Assembly: GCA_044433305.1 (NCBI GenBank)
Contig: JAWXTS010000063.1
Location: forward strand, 1 to 9,765
Direction of reading: 5' to 3'
Length of the DNA: 9,765 nucleotides
Source of the DNA: JAWXTS01 sp044433305
Lineage (GTDB): Bacteria > Bacteroidota > Bacteroidia > Bacteroidales > Rikenellaceae
The notes under the pieces: model-generated
The model's database searches: none
What the model saw: only the letters and a program-made list of their open reading frames with translations
What the model was told of the DNA's origin: nothing
Position numbers and translations under genes: made by a program
Shown here: piece by piece, positions 1 through 6,748 of the stretch
How the letters are laid out: every line of letters starts with the position of its first letter
Position numbering within the stretch: position 1 is the first letter of the stretch

Positions 1-1049
1 ACCTTATCGGATATGACCCAAAGGGCGAAGTTATCTACTATGAATCTGTGGACAATTCGCCAACACAACGCGCCGTATATAGCATAAACAAAAAAGGCAA
101 GAAGCAGAAACTATCCACAGGCACGGGCACTAACAGCGTTCGATTCAGCAGCAACTTTGCCTACTACACGTCTTATTTCAACAGCGCGACAGAGCCTATG
201 AACATCGCTGTTATAGATACCAAGAGTGGCAAGAATCTACGCACGCTGGTTGACAACAAGCAACTTATAGACTCTCTATCAGAATATCGTTTCAGCCACA
301 AGGAGTTCTTTACCGTTAAGACCAAGTCAAACCAGACGCTCAACGCATGGATGGTGAAGCCTGCCGACTTTGACTCTACCAAGAGCTACCCTATGCTGAT
401 GATACAATACAGCGGACCAAACTCACAGATGGCCACAGACAGCTTCTCGATAGGCTGGGAACAGTACCTAGCAACACAGGGCATAATAACAGTCTGCGTG
501 GATGGTCGTGGCACGGCCGCTCGTGGTGAGGAGTTTCGCAAGTGCACCTACCTGCAAATGGGAATACTAGAGTCTCAGGACCAGATTGAGGCTGCACAGG
601 CACTCTCAGAGCTATCTTACATAGATGCTAATCGCATGGCAATCTGGGGATGGAGCTTTGGCGGATACAACACCCTGCTGGCCTTGAGCCGTGGCGAGGG
701 AACCTTCAAGCTAGGCATAGCCGTGGCTCCTGTCACCGACTGGCGTTACTATGATTCGGCCTACACCGAACGCTTTATGCGCACAAACAACGAGAACAAA
801 GATGGCTATGACATAAGCTCGCCAACAATGTTGGTAGACAACCTTAAGGGCAAACTGCTGCTTATACATGGCACTGCCGACGACAATGTACACTTCAAAC
901 AATCCATGGACTATGCCGAGAAACTGGTGCAGGCGGGCAAGCAGTTTGATATGTTCATCTATCGCGACCGCAACCACAGCATATACGGAGGTAACACTCG
1001 AATGCATCTCTACACGAAGATGGCAAATTACCTCAAAGAAAATCTATAA
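1..1049 (+). CDS. dpp4: Dipeptidyl peptidase IV (S9B family), C-terminal part, 5' truncated
   Basis: Serine exopeptidase that removes X-Pro/X-Ala dipeptides from peptide N-termini, normally exported to the periplasm or cell surface in Bacteroidales. The frame is open back to base 3 (LIGYDPKGEVIYY...), so the GTG at 48 is internal and the gene runs off the left edge. About 348 residues are visible of a protein usually near 720. Bases 3 to about 300 encode the end of the beta-propeller and the rest encodes the alpha/beta-hydrolase domain. The catalytic triad is complete: Ser in GWSFGG (codon 654-656), Asp in HGTADDNVHF (probably the first Asp, 879-881) and His in RDRNHSIYGG (975-977). The substrate-pocket segment YYDSAYTERFMR and the DGRGTAARGEEF loop also fit this family. 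The signal peptide and the Glu-Glu motif that sets dipeptidyl specificity lie outside the window. It converges on the metal operon across a shared terminator. Confidence 0.95.
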   Translation, partial: LIGYDPKGEVIYYESVDNSPTQRAVYSINKKGKKQKLSTGTGTNSVRFSSNFAYYTSYFNSATEPMNIAVIDTKSGKNLRTLVDNKQLIDSLSEYRFSHKEFFTVKTKSNQTLNAWMVKPADFDSTKSYPMLMIQYSGPNSQMATDSFSIGWEQYLATQGIITVCVDGRGTAARGEEFRKCTYLQMGILESQDQIEAAQALSELSYIDANRMAIWGWSFGGYNTLLALSRGEGTFKLGIAVAPVTDWRYYDSAYTERFMRTNNENKDGYDISSPTMLVDNLKGKLLLIHGTADDNVHFKQSMDYAEKLVQAGKQFDMFIYRDRNHSIYGGNTRMHLYTKMANYLKENL

Positions 1050-1050
1050 C

Positions 1051-1094
1051 AAAAGATAAGGACCTATCGCACTTACGATAGGTCCTTATCTTTT
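1051..1094. terminator. Bidirectional intrinsic terminator between convergent genes
   Basis: A perfect 19-bp inverted repeat (1051-1069 with 1076-1094) is separated by a 6-nt loop (1070-1075). It begins two bases after the DPP IV stop codon and ends 18 bases before the stop of the convergent HMA gene. The stem ends in four A on the left and four T on the right, so each strand reads the hairpin into a T run: the plus strand continues TTTTATATAA, the minus strand ends TTTTG. The position and symmetry suggest termination of transcription from both sides. Confidence 0.9.
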
Positions 1095-1112
1095 ATATAA
1101 AAAATCCAGCTA

Positions 1113-1460
1113 CTACAATACCTCAGCTGTTTTTTTGATTTTCTTGAATCCCTTTATGATTTTCGTGTTGTTTGTTTTGCTTGGGTCAAAGCTAACAATA
1201 ACGTGTCTTTTTGCAAGAAGAACCTCAACGTCCTTAACACCAGTAATGTAAGGAATATTGTCCATAACTGTCTTAACACAAGCATCACAGTCAATATCCA
1301 CAACAAATGTTGTTTTCTCGACTACATCTTTAGCAACCTCTGTCTTTTCTGTTTTCTCGCTCTTTTTTGTTTTATCAGATACCTGACCGTTTGTAGCAGC
1401 AGCAGTATAGATGCTCATTGCTGCAATAATTGCAAAACTTAAAATCTTTTTCATAATCAT
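1113..1460 (-). CDS. Exported HMA-domain (CxxC) metal-binding protein
   Basis: A 115-residue protein with an N-terminal signal peptide (charged MIMKK, then a hydrophobic stretch to about residue 22 ending TAAA), a Lys/Glu/Thr-rich linker (about 27-50) and one heavy-metal-associated ferredoxin-like domain (about 51-113). The metal-binding CxxC is C58-D-A-C61 in the context VDIDCDACVKTVMDNI, followed by the ITGVKDVEV strand typical of HMA folds. The family binds Cu(I), or sometimes Zn, and passes it between partners. Here the signal peptide puts it in the periplasm. It is the last gene of the metal operon, starting 13 bp after the receptor's stop codon, so it is probably co-transcribed. The start may be ATG 1460 or ATG 1454 (MKKIL...); the sequence does not decide between them. 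The exact metal is not determined. Confidence 0.88.
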   Translation of the reverse strand: MIMKKILSFAIIAAMSIYTAAATNGQVSDKTKKSEKTEKTEVAKDVVEKTTFVVDIDCDACVKTVMDNIPYITGVKDVEVLLAKRHVIVSFDPSKTNNTKIIKGFKKIKKTAEVL

Positions 1461-1473
1461 TTATTTATTAATG

Positions 1474-3777
1474 TTAGTACAAATTAAAACGTAATCCTAT
1501 GTAGAACTTGCGACCTGACAATGGACCCCACACAACCGACGAGTTGAAATCAGAAGAAAATGGGTTGTCTGCACTTATAATCGGGTTCTCTTGAATGTAA
1601 CCTGCAATATTCTCACACCCTCCATAAAGTTCCCAGCTACCTATCCTGCGTGCTATATTAGCAAAAAACACAGGGTATGATGGCGACTCCCCAGCCGAGG
1701 TAAGACCACCGTCTTGAGAAGGCAACCTACTAGGGCCATTAAGTTGAGCCGTAACATCAAATACCCAACGACTAAGGTGGGACGAATATTGTAAGTTAAC
1801 AAGGGTTTTATAGCGACTAACCAGCGGTCTCTCAACCTGATAGCTCGAACCATCGGCACGGTTAAGAGTAATCTGACTGTCGGTATAGCGGTAGGTTGCA
1901 AAGATGTCGAACCTTGCCGATGGCTTCCACGTGAAGTCTACTTGGTAGGTGTCTGTGGTCGAAGGCTTGTCCGTGTTATAGATGTGTATGCTCTGAGCAT
2001 CCATCTCTTGATCCACAACCACTTGGTTAGAAAACTCTGTACGGAAATAGTCAACGCTAAGAGTGGCGTCCCCAGCCTTGAGGATTCTGAACTGCTGAGT
2101 GAAGCTACCACCATAGGTCAGGGCGTTCTCTATACGGTCAAAATCTGTGGATGTTCCATTGTCAAAGACAATCTCTCGTCCTGTGGCCAACAGCCCAATA
2201 TTATCGGTTATGACATTAGAAGTGCGGTGTCCAACGCCCACAGACCCTCTGATTGTTGAAGAGGGAGTAATGCTCCACCTCAGCTGACCACGAGGCGTGG
2301 TAAGATAGCGGTCGTAGTACTGGTTGTAGTCACCCCTAAGTCCTGCCACAACAGAAAATTTCTCGCCATATTTATACGTGTATTCTAGGTATGCTCCCAT
2401 CTCGTTCTCCTCACGCGAGAGGTCATAGTACTCGCTAGAGCTGAGCCAAGGAGTGTTGTTATTAAGCTCTTCGGTGAAGTTTTGGAGCTGTGCCGATAAA
2501 CCAAAGACAAATGATGATCGAGCATTGAAGTAATGATTATACATGGCATTGGCAGAAAGAGAGTTTTCCTTGCCATAGTAGTCATTAAGGCCAAAGTAGG
2601 CATCCTCGCTAAAGTAGTCCATGTCGACAACCACAGCCACATTAGAACGAAGCTCACTCTGGGTCTCGCTATCATATACTGCGCGCGACAATGGCATGCC
2701 AAATTTGATATAGCCATTAGCCTCCCTATTATTTATCTGCGAGCCATAGATTCCCGAAGTCCACATATCCTCGCGCATAGACTCCTCGTAGTCTACATCG
2801 CCACCAAGGCGGCTGTCCTGCAACAGCTTGACACCCCAACGAAGCTGCAACCCATTAGGGGCAAGGTAGCTCCAGCGATTAGCCACAGTATATAGCTGCG
2901 AAGATGGCATATCTCTGAAGCCATCGCCATTATGGTCGGCCTCAACTACATCAGTATCTGCCGAGCCATGAAACAAGAATATCGTAGATAGGCTCTTTGA
3001 TTTATTTACTGGCAGTGCCGTGGATAGGTTAACCTCAGGTTTCAGCTCACTATTCAAGAATAGGTTTACAAACAATCGCTCTACATCCGTAGGCTTACGA
3101 TGCTCCAGATTTATCTGACCCGTAACTGCCTCGTGACCTGCCGTAACAGATGATATACCTTTAGAAACCTGAATTGAATTGAGCCACATACCCGGGGTGT
3201 AGCTCAGGCCGTAAGGCGCACTCAACCCTCGCATTATGCCCCTGTTCTCGTCCAGCATCTGAGTGTATGTTCCTGCCAAGCCCAGCATCTTGATTTGGCG
3301 TGCTCCCGATATGGCGTCGCTATAACCTACGGTCACCGAGGCCGAGTTCTCGAAACTCTCGGCCAGATTGCAACACGCCATCTTGCACAAGCCTGCAAAA
3401 GAAATCAGCTCAGTCTTTTCTATGGCAGAGTACATTATAGAATTACCTCCCATGGTGCTGTGAACCTCGACACTCTGAACCTCGATAGACGAATTATCTA
3501 GTGCTACATCCAAGTTAGAGAGGCCCTGCTCAACAGTAATGGTGTCATTCTCAAAACCTATATACGAGATGATTAGTCGAGGGTAGTCCTTAACACGATA
3601 CAGAGTATAGAATCCCTCTGCATCTGTGGTTGTTCCAACCGTTGTGCCCTCCCACCAGAGTGTAGCCCCTAGTAGCTTTTCGCCACTAGAATCACTAACA
3701 ACCCCGCTAAGTGTTTGCGCACACAAGCTGGCCATTGTCGACAGAAGTATTGCCGACAGCATGATATATTTTTTCAT
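1474..3777 (-). CDS. TonB-dependent outer-membrane receptor with CarboxypepD_reg-like domain
   Basis: A 767-residue outer-membrane beta-barrel receptor that would take up a ligand using TonB/ExbBD energy. The chosen start is ATG 3777, giving MKKYIMLSAILLSTMASLCAQ, a clear signal peptide. An in-frame TTG upstream adds 25 residues that do not look like a leader. Order: signal peptide 1-21; carboxypeptidase-regulatory-like domain about 22-97 (SGVVSD..GATLWWEGT..GTTTDAEGFYTL); plug about 108-230; barrel about 235-767 ending in aromatic Tyr (RFNLY), as barrel proteins usually do. The plug carries C131-K-M-A-C135-C136 just before NLAESFENSASVTVGYSDA, and the first barrel part has a Ca-loop-like DHNGDGFRD (281-289). 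It lies between the small Cys/His protein and the HMA gene, so a metal or metal-complex ligand is inferred. No SusD partner is present, which argues against a glycan PUL role. Confidence 0.92.
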   Translation of the reverse strand: MKKYIMLSAILLSTMASLCAQTLSGVVSDSSGEKLLGATLWWEGTTVGTTTDAEGFYTLYRVKDYPRLIISYIGFENDTITVEQGLSNLDVALDNSSIEVQSVEVHSTMGGNSIMYSAIEKTELISFAGLCKMACCNLAESFENSASVTVGYSDAISGARQIKMLGLAGTYTQMLDENRGIMRGLSAPYGLSYTPGMWLNSIQVSKGISSVTAGHEAVTGQINLEHRKPTDVERLFVNLFLNSELKPEVNLSTALPVNKSKSLSTIFLFHGSADTDVVEADHNGDGFRDMPSSQLYTVANRWSYLAPNGLQLRWGVKLLQDSRLGGDVDYEESMREDMWTSGIYGSQINNREANGYIKFGMPLSRAVYDSETQSELRSNVAVVVDMDYFSEDAYFGLNDYYGKENSLSANAMYNHYFNARSSFVFGLSAQLQNFTEELNNNTPWLSSSEYYDLSREENEMGAYLEYTYKYGEKFSVVAGLRGDYNQYYDRYLTTPRGQLRWSITPSSTIRGSVGVGHRTSNVITDNIGLLATGREIVFDNGTSTDFDRIENALTYGGSFTQQFRILKAGDATLSVDYFRTEFSNQVVVDQEMDAQSIHIYNTDKPSTTDTYQVDFTWKPSARFDIFATYRYTDSQITLNRADGSSYQVERPLVSRYKTLVNLQYSSHLSRWVFDVTAQLNGPSRLPSQDGGLTSAGESPSYPVFFANIARRIGSWELYGGCENIAGYIQENPIISADNPFSSDFNSSVVWGPLSGRKFYIGLRFNLY

Positions 3778-3871
3778 GTATTTTCTGTATTTATCATAAA
3801 ATAATTTAGACACAACACATAGCTCTATCCAAAAACAGATAGAGAAATGCAAGTCATGTTTGCGGTATTAA
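3778..3871 (-). other. Leader between Cys/His-rich gene and TonB receptor, with small hairpin
   Basis: A 94-bp spacer with no TAnnTTTG promoter element on the minus strand, so the receptor is probably transcribed from upstream promoters. It contains a perfect 7-bp inverted repeat (3823-3829 with 3838-3844, 8-nt loop) that is not followed by a T run on the minus strand. That makes a classical terminator unlikely. A processing or attenuation element is possible but unproven. Confidence 0.35.
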
Positions 3872-4318
3872 TTACGATAAAACAGGGGGTGCCCTAAGAG
3901 ATTGGGACGATATAAGATATTGGTCTTTAAGAATCTCTTGCTTTATATGAGCATAAGTATCCTGCTCTGGCAGAGGCTCAAAGCCATCTATGGCAGACAT
4001 GTTCAGAACAACAAAGATGTCTAATCCAAAGTTTATTTTTTCTGATATTGGTGATTTATGTGCCTTATCCACTAGGACAGACACATCTGGCATAGGCATC
4101 TCGCGGCAGCAATCGCCACAGCTTGCACCTTTGGTGTGCTCATGAATCAGGGCTTCTTGGCCATCGTCACACCCGTTATTGCAACAGTGATAATGTACAT
4201 CACAATTCTCAATCTTCTCACAATAACAATCAATAAATGCAGCCGCACTCCACATACCTATCGACACCATAAAGAGTGTCAAAAGGACCAGAGAGAGATA
4301 TTTACGCATTTTTGTCAT
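3872..4318 (-). CDS. Small exported Cys/His-rich protein of metal operon
   Basis: A 148-residue protein of unconfirmed function. A hydrophobic signal segment (about 5-27, ending SAAA) is followed by a region crowded with potential metal ligands: C31, C33, C39, H42, H44, C45, C46, C50, H59, H61, C67, C70, C71. This gives HYHCC and CGDCC clusters. The C-terminal half is ligand-poor and ends LRAPPVLS. The layout (HY.C, then CC, then a Pro-Pro tail) resembles small exported proteins found beside metal transporters in Bacteroidetes (HYC_CC_PP-like); this is recall, not a search result. It starts 36 bp after the permease stop codon and has its own promoter, whose -7 element ends 24 nt before ATG 4318, supporting that start over ATG 4309. 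A periplasmic Cu/Zn-binding or metallochaperone role is inferred. An alternative is a redox-active or structural disulfide protein. Confidence 0.8.
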   Translation of the reverse strand: MTKMRKYLSLVLLTLFMVSIGMWSAAAFIDCYCEKIENCDVHYHCCNNGCDDGQEALIHEHTKGASCGDCCREMPMPDVSVLVDKAHKSPISEKINFGLDIFVVLNMSAIDGFEPLPEQDTYAHIKQEILKDQYLISSQSLRAPPVLS

Positions 4319-4342
4319 TATTACAGAAGACTTTTATTTCTA

Positions 4343-4374
4343 CAAAGGTAGCATTTATTTATGTGAACAGCAAT
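4343..4374 (-). promoter_or_regulatory. Internal Bacteroidetes-type promoter for the Cys/His-rich gene
   Basis: Read on the minus strand, ATTG (4374-4371), a 20-bp spacer, then TACCTTTG (4350-4343), matching the Bacteroidetes -33 TTTG / -7 TAnnTTTG pattern. The -33 half lies inside the last codons of the permease and the -7 half in the short intergenic gap. The -7 sequence and spacing equal those of the promoter in front of the permease. Confidence 0.7.
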
Positions 4375-5560
4375 CGTGATTATTATTTTTTATGTGCGAG
4401 TGTGAGCAGCAGCTATGATTTTCTTGGTTACTAACCTCTGCATGTGTATAAGAGGTAGCGTTAACTCCCTGTGAATATGTATGAGAGCAGCAGCCGTGAT
4501 GATTACCCTTATTGCGATATTTGGCAATCATAGAGCTTGTGAACAAGCCCACAAAAAGCAGGCTCGACAACAGCTGCCACCATATCAGCTCTAGACCCTC
4601 GTGCGAGTGGTCATGAGCGTGGTCATGAGCGTGAGCAGCACCAGAACCTATGCCACTAAACCACTGGGCTGGCATAACAAAGTCGATAACAAATGCACAA
4701 GCTATGGCACCAACGATTATCGCAGCCAGATATATGATTGTCTTGCGCACACCTATCTCCCTACGAAGAATTATGAGCGAGGCGATATTCGTTGCTGGAC
4801 CTGCCATAAGAAGCACAAAGGCTGCACCGGGAGACACGCCCTTCATGATTAGCGACAGAGCAATAGGAACCGAACCCGTAGCACATATATACATGGGGGC
4901 CGAGATAATCAGAATAAGCAGTATATTAAGGAAATAATAGTCTTTGAACATGGCGAATGCCGAGTCAGGGATAAAGGCCGTGATAGCCGCGGCAACCATA
5001 AGCCCTATGACCAACCACTTGCCAAAGTCCTGCATCATATCCACATAGCCATAACGTAGTGCCGCCACAAAGCGATTCTTTGCCTTGCCTCCATGCAAAT
5101 GGTCGTGACCACAATGGCAATGCACATCATGGGCACCTTCTTTAGATGATGCTATGTTGTCCTTGCCTAGTTTATCGACAAAGACTCCGCTGAATATAGC
5201 CACCACAAAAGAAGCTATGGGACGAATAATAGCAAAAGGCAAACCCAAGAGCGAGTAAGTGGCGAGAATAGAATCTATGCCTGTCTGCGGAGTGCCCACA
5301 AGAAAGGCCACCGTAGCACCGTCTGAAGCTCCCTCTTTCTTCAATGAAACAGCCGTGGGGATAACGCCACACGAGCACAAAGGAAGAGGCACGCCCAAGA
5401 TTGCAGCACCCACAACGGAGGCAAAGCCCTTGCGATGAAGGAACCTAGAATACAGTGTTTTTGGAACATAGATGTGGAGTAGTCCAGATATCAGAAAGCC
5501 CAGAATAAGATAGGGCGACATTTCATTAAGTATCGCTATAAGCTCGTAGAGGTAGTGCAT
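4355..5560 (-). CDS. Cu/Zn efflux permease, SO_0444/ArsP_1 type
   Basis: A 401-residue inner-membrane protein with about nine hydrophobic segments, resembling the SO_0444-type Cu/Zn efflux permeases (ArsP_1/DUF318 fold). Two related halves are visible: VPLPLCSCGVIPTAVSLKKE (57-76) with C62 and C64, and APMYICATGSVPIALSLIMK (221-240), each followed by an [S]xGA..L..G segment, suggesting internal duplication. Ligand-rich regions include HCHCGHDHLH (147-156), HAHDHAHDHSH (310-320) and a tail (353-401) with three CCSH motifs. The family exports metal ions from the cytoplasm. An upstream in-frame TTG (5584) would add eight residues, but it lies in the promoter -7 element, so ATG 5560 is chosen; it is 21 nt after that element. 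First gene of the operon. Substrate (Cu, Zn or another soft metal) is inferred from ligands and family only. Confidence 0.88.
   Translation of the reverse strand: MHYLYELIAILNEMSPYLILGFLISGLLHIYVPKTLYSRFLHRKGFASVVGAAILGVPLPLCSCGVIPTAVSLKKEGASDGATVAFLVGTPQTGIDSILATYSLLGLPFAIIRPIASFVVAIFSGVFVDKLGKDNIASSKEGAHDVHCHCGHDHLHGGKAKNRFVAALRYGYVDMMQDFGKWLVIGLMVAAAITAFIPDSAFAMFKDYYFLNILLILIISAPMYICATGSVPIALSLIMKGVSPGAAFVLLMAGPATNIASLIILRREIGVRKTIIYLAAIIVGAIACAFVIDFVMPAQWFSGIGSGAAHAHDHAHDHSHEGLELIWWQLLSSLLFVGLFTSSMIAKYRNKGNHHGCCSHTYSQGVNATSYTHAEVSNQENHSCCSHSHIKNNNHDCCSHK
4361..4500 (-). repeat. Three-copy His-x-Cys-Cys-Ser-His coding repeat
   Basis: Three related blocks at about 4361-4380, 4401-4420 and 4482-4500 encode HDCCSH, HSCCSH and HGCCSH in the permease tail. 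They share a common pattern close to TGTGAGCAGCAGC.RTGAT on the plus strand but differ at several bases, so they are diverged repeats. They probably form flexible metal-binding sites facing one side of the inner membrane. Confidence 0.75.
4607..4630 (-). repeat. 12-bp tandem repeat coding for HAHD units
   Basis: Two exact tandem copies of GTGGTCATGAGC (4607-4618 and 4619-4630, plus-strand text), followed by a partial third copy. They encode the HAHDHAHDHSH run of the permease. Copy number of such short in-frame repeats could vary by slippage without breaking the reading frame. Confidence 0.8.
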
Positions 5561-5581
5561 TGTTAAGATGTTTAAGTCCTG

Positions 5582-5613
5582 CAAAGGTACTCAGTATAGA
5601 TATTAAAAACAAT
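5582..5613 (-). promoter_or_regulatory. Promoter of the metal operon
   Basis: On the minus strand ATTG (5613-5610), 20 bp, TACCTTTG (5589-5582), then 21 nt to ATG 5560. This fits the Bacteroidetes housekeeping promoter consensus. No regulator gene for the operon lies next to it and no clear metal-sensor operator is visible; a 4-bp dyad at 5616-5625 is too weak to call. Confidence 0.72.
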
Positions 5614-5663
5614 TACTACTTGTAGGTATAATCAAAACAGAACAAAATAAAGCCCTACTCGAG

Positions 5664-6671
5664 CTATTTAAGCGTAGATTCTCGAATTTGAATCTTAGCA
5701 TCAAGCACTATGGAACGTACAGGGGACTCAAAATTACTAATACGCTCGAGTATCAACTTGGCAGCCTCGACGCCCATCTGATGCAAAGGCGGCTCCACGG
5801 TGGTTAGCTGAGGAGTAACCAAGGTCGAAAGAATAGTGCCAGAGAAGCTGGCCACAGCGACCTTATCTGGCACAGCAACGCCATTCTCGCGTAATTTGTT
5901 CATTGCACCAATGGCCAGAGTATCCGTAAAAGCGAAGATAGCATCAAACTCAACACCATCTTGCACTAGCTTCTGAGCTACCGCAGCACCATCCTCAAAG
6001 CCCAAGCCCGTCTGGATAATCATGTCCTTAGAGACCTCAAGATTAAATTTGTGCATAGCATCACGATAACCGCGTAGCCTCTCATGCGAATTATAGACAG
6101 CATCGGGACCTTGGATATGAACTATACGCTTGCGGCCAGAGCGAACAAGGTGCTCTATCAAAAAGAATGTCTTATAGTAGTCGTCGACGATAACCTGCGA
6201 CACCTGCATAGAATGAGGTATCCTATCAAAGAAGACCAGAGGCATACCTGCCTTCTGCAAGCGCAAGTACTCGTCGATATTCTGGGTATGGTCACTCAAA
6301 CACACTATCATACCATCAACCATAAATCGCTCCATCATAGCTATATTGTCTCTCTCATTTTGCCATGATTCGTGCGACTCGGCAATAATAACCTTAATAC
6401 CTAGAGGATGGACAACCTGCTGGATACCTCCTATAACCTGCGAGGCAAAGGGAGTTATCATCTCTGGAGCTATGACGCCTATGGTGTTGGTACGTCCAGA
6501 CTTAAGGTTCTTGGCCACAGGGTTGGGACTATAACCTAGAGTCTGGGCAGCCTCAAGCACCTTTTCTCTGGTCTCAGCTCTTATGTTCTTATCATTTGTA
6601 AGGGCACGCGAAACAGTAGACACAGAAATAGCAAGGTAATTGGCTATATCTTTGATGGTAATACGCTTCAT
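5664..6671 (-). CDS. LacI-family transcriptional regulator of polyol operon
   Basis: A 335-residue DNA-binding regulator of the usual LacI length. Residues 4-23 form the helix-turn-helix (ITIKDIANYLAISVSTVSRA). The hinge helix is about 50-59 (NPVAKNLKSG) with Leu56 in the minor-groove-intercalating position. From about 62 (TIGVIAPE) to the end is a periplasmic-binding-protein-like sensor domain. It is divergent from the mannitol dehydrogenase operon, and the 177-bp region between them holds perfect CG-centred palindromes of the type this family binds. Control of that operon and of itself is therefore inferred. The effector is unknown; a pathway sugar such as fructose, mannitol or a phosphate ester is likely. 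A likely -7 element TAATTTTG (6701-6694, minus) lies 22 nt before its ATG. No strong terminator is seen in the 103 bp between it and the permease gene, so some read-through into the metal operon is possible. Confidence 0.92.
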   Translation of the reverse strand: MKRITIKDIANYLAISVSTVSRALTNDKNIRAETREKVLEAAQTLGYSPNPVAKNLKSGRTNTIGVIAPEMITPFASQVIGGIQQVVHPLGIKVIIAESHESWQNERDNIAMMERFMVDGMIVCLSDHTQNIDEYLRLQKAGMPLVFFDRIPHSMQVSQVIVDDYYKTFFLIEHLVRSGRKRIVHIQGPDAVYNSHERLRGYRDAMHKFNLEVSKDMIIQTGLGFEDGAAVAQKLVQDGVEFDAIFAFTDTLAIGAMNKLRENGVAVPDKVAVASFSGTILSTLVTPQLTTVEPPLHQMGVEAAKLILERISNFESPVRSIVLDAKIQIRESTLK

Positions 6672-6693
6672 AGGTAATCTTTTAGATTCTATA

Positions 6694-6701
6694 CAAAATT
6701 A
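6694..6701 (-). promoter_or_regulatory. Likely -7 element of the lacI-family gene
   Basis: TAATTTTG on the minus strand matches TAnnTTTG and lies 22 nt before the start codon, the same distance as at the other promoters here. No good TTTG is found 19-21 bp upstream, so the promoter is either weak at -33 or assisted. Operator 1 begins just upstream of the expected -33 position. Confidence 0.5.
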
Positions 6702-6726
6702 ATGATTTTTTTGATATTTCATAATC

Positions 6727-6744
6727 TCTGCAAACGTTTGCAGA
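6727..6744. promoter_or_regulatory. LacI-type operator 1 (perfect 18-bp palindrome)
   Basis: TCTGCAAACGTTTGCAGA is a perfect palindrome centred on CG. Its GCAAACGTTTGC core is the classic LacI/PurR/CcpA-class operator. It lies in the region between the divergent regulator and polyol operon, nearer to the regulator gene's promoter, consistent with autoregulation. Confidence 0.85.
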
Positions 6745-6748
6745 TTTT

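Noticed and set aside
1203..1442. Plus-strand Cys-rich open frame of 79 codons
   Set aside because: It is the antisense of the HMA gene; the cysteines and hydrophobics come from the complementary codons and there is no family pattern.
1480..1487. Separate -7 element (TTAATTTG, minus strand) for the HMA gene
   Set aside because: Misses the conserved TA of TAnnTTTG and no good -33 partner was found; the 13-bp gap favours co-transcription.
3778..3852. 25-residue N-terminal extension of the TonB receptor from a TTG start
   Set aside because: The downstream ATG 3777 begins a textbook signal peptide; the extension would bury it and starts at a rare codon.
4136..4351. Plus-strand open frame opposite the Cys/His-rich gene
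   Set aside because: Antisense shadow of a gene with signal peptide and promoter; no promoter or recognisable product of its own.
5561..5584. Upstream TTG start for the permease
   Set aside because: It overlaps the -7 promoter element TACCTTTG, so it would lie outside the transcript.
5616..5625. CTAC-TT-GTAG dyad upstream of the metal operon promoter, as a metal-sensor operator
   Set aside because: Only four base pairs per arm, which is expected by chance in this AT-rich region.
5640..5675. Terminator after the LacI-family gene
   Set aside because: T-rich sequence is present but only about 3-bp stems can be formed around the CTCGAG; not enough for an intrinsic terminator.
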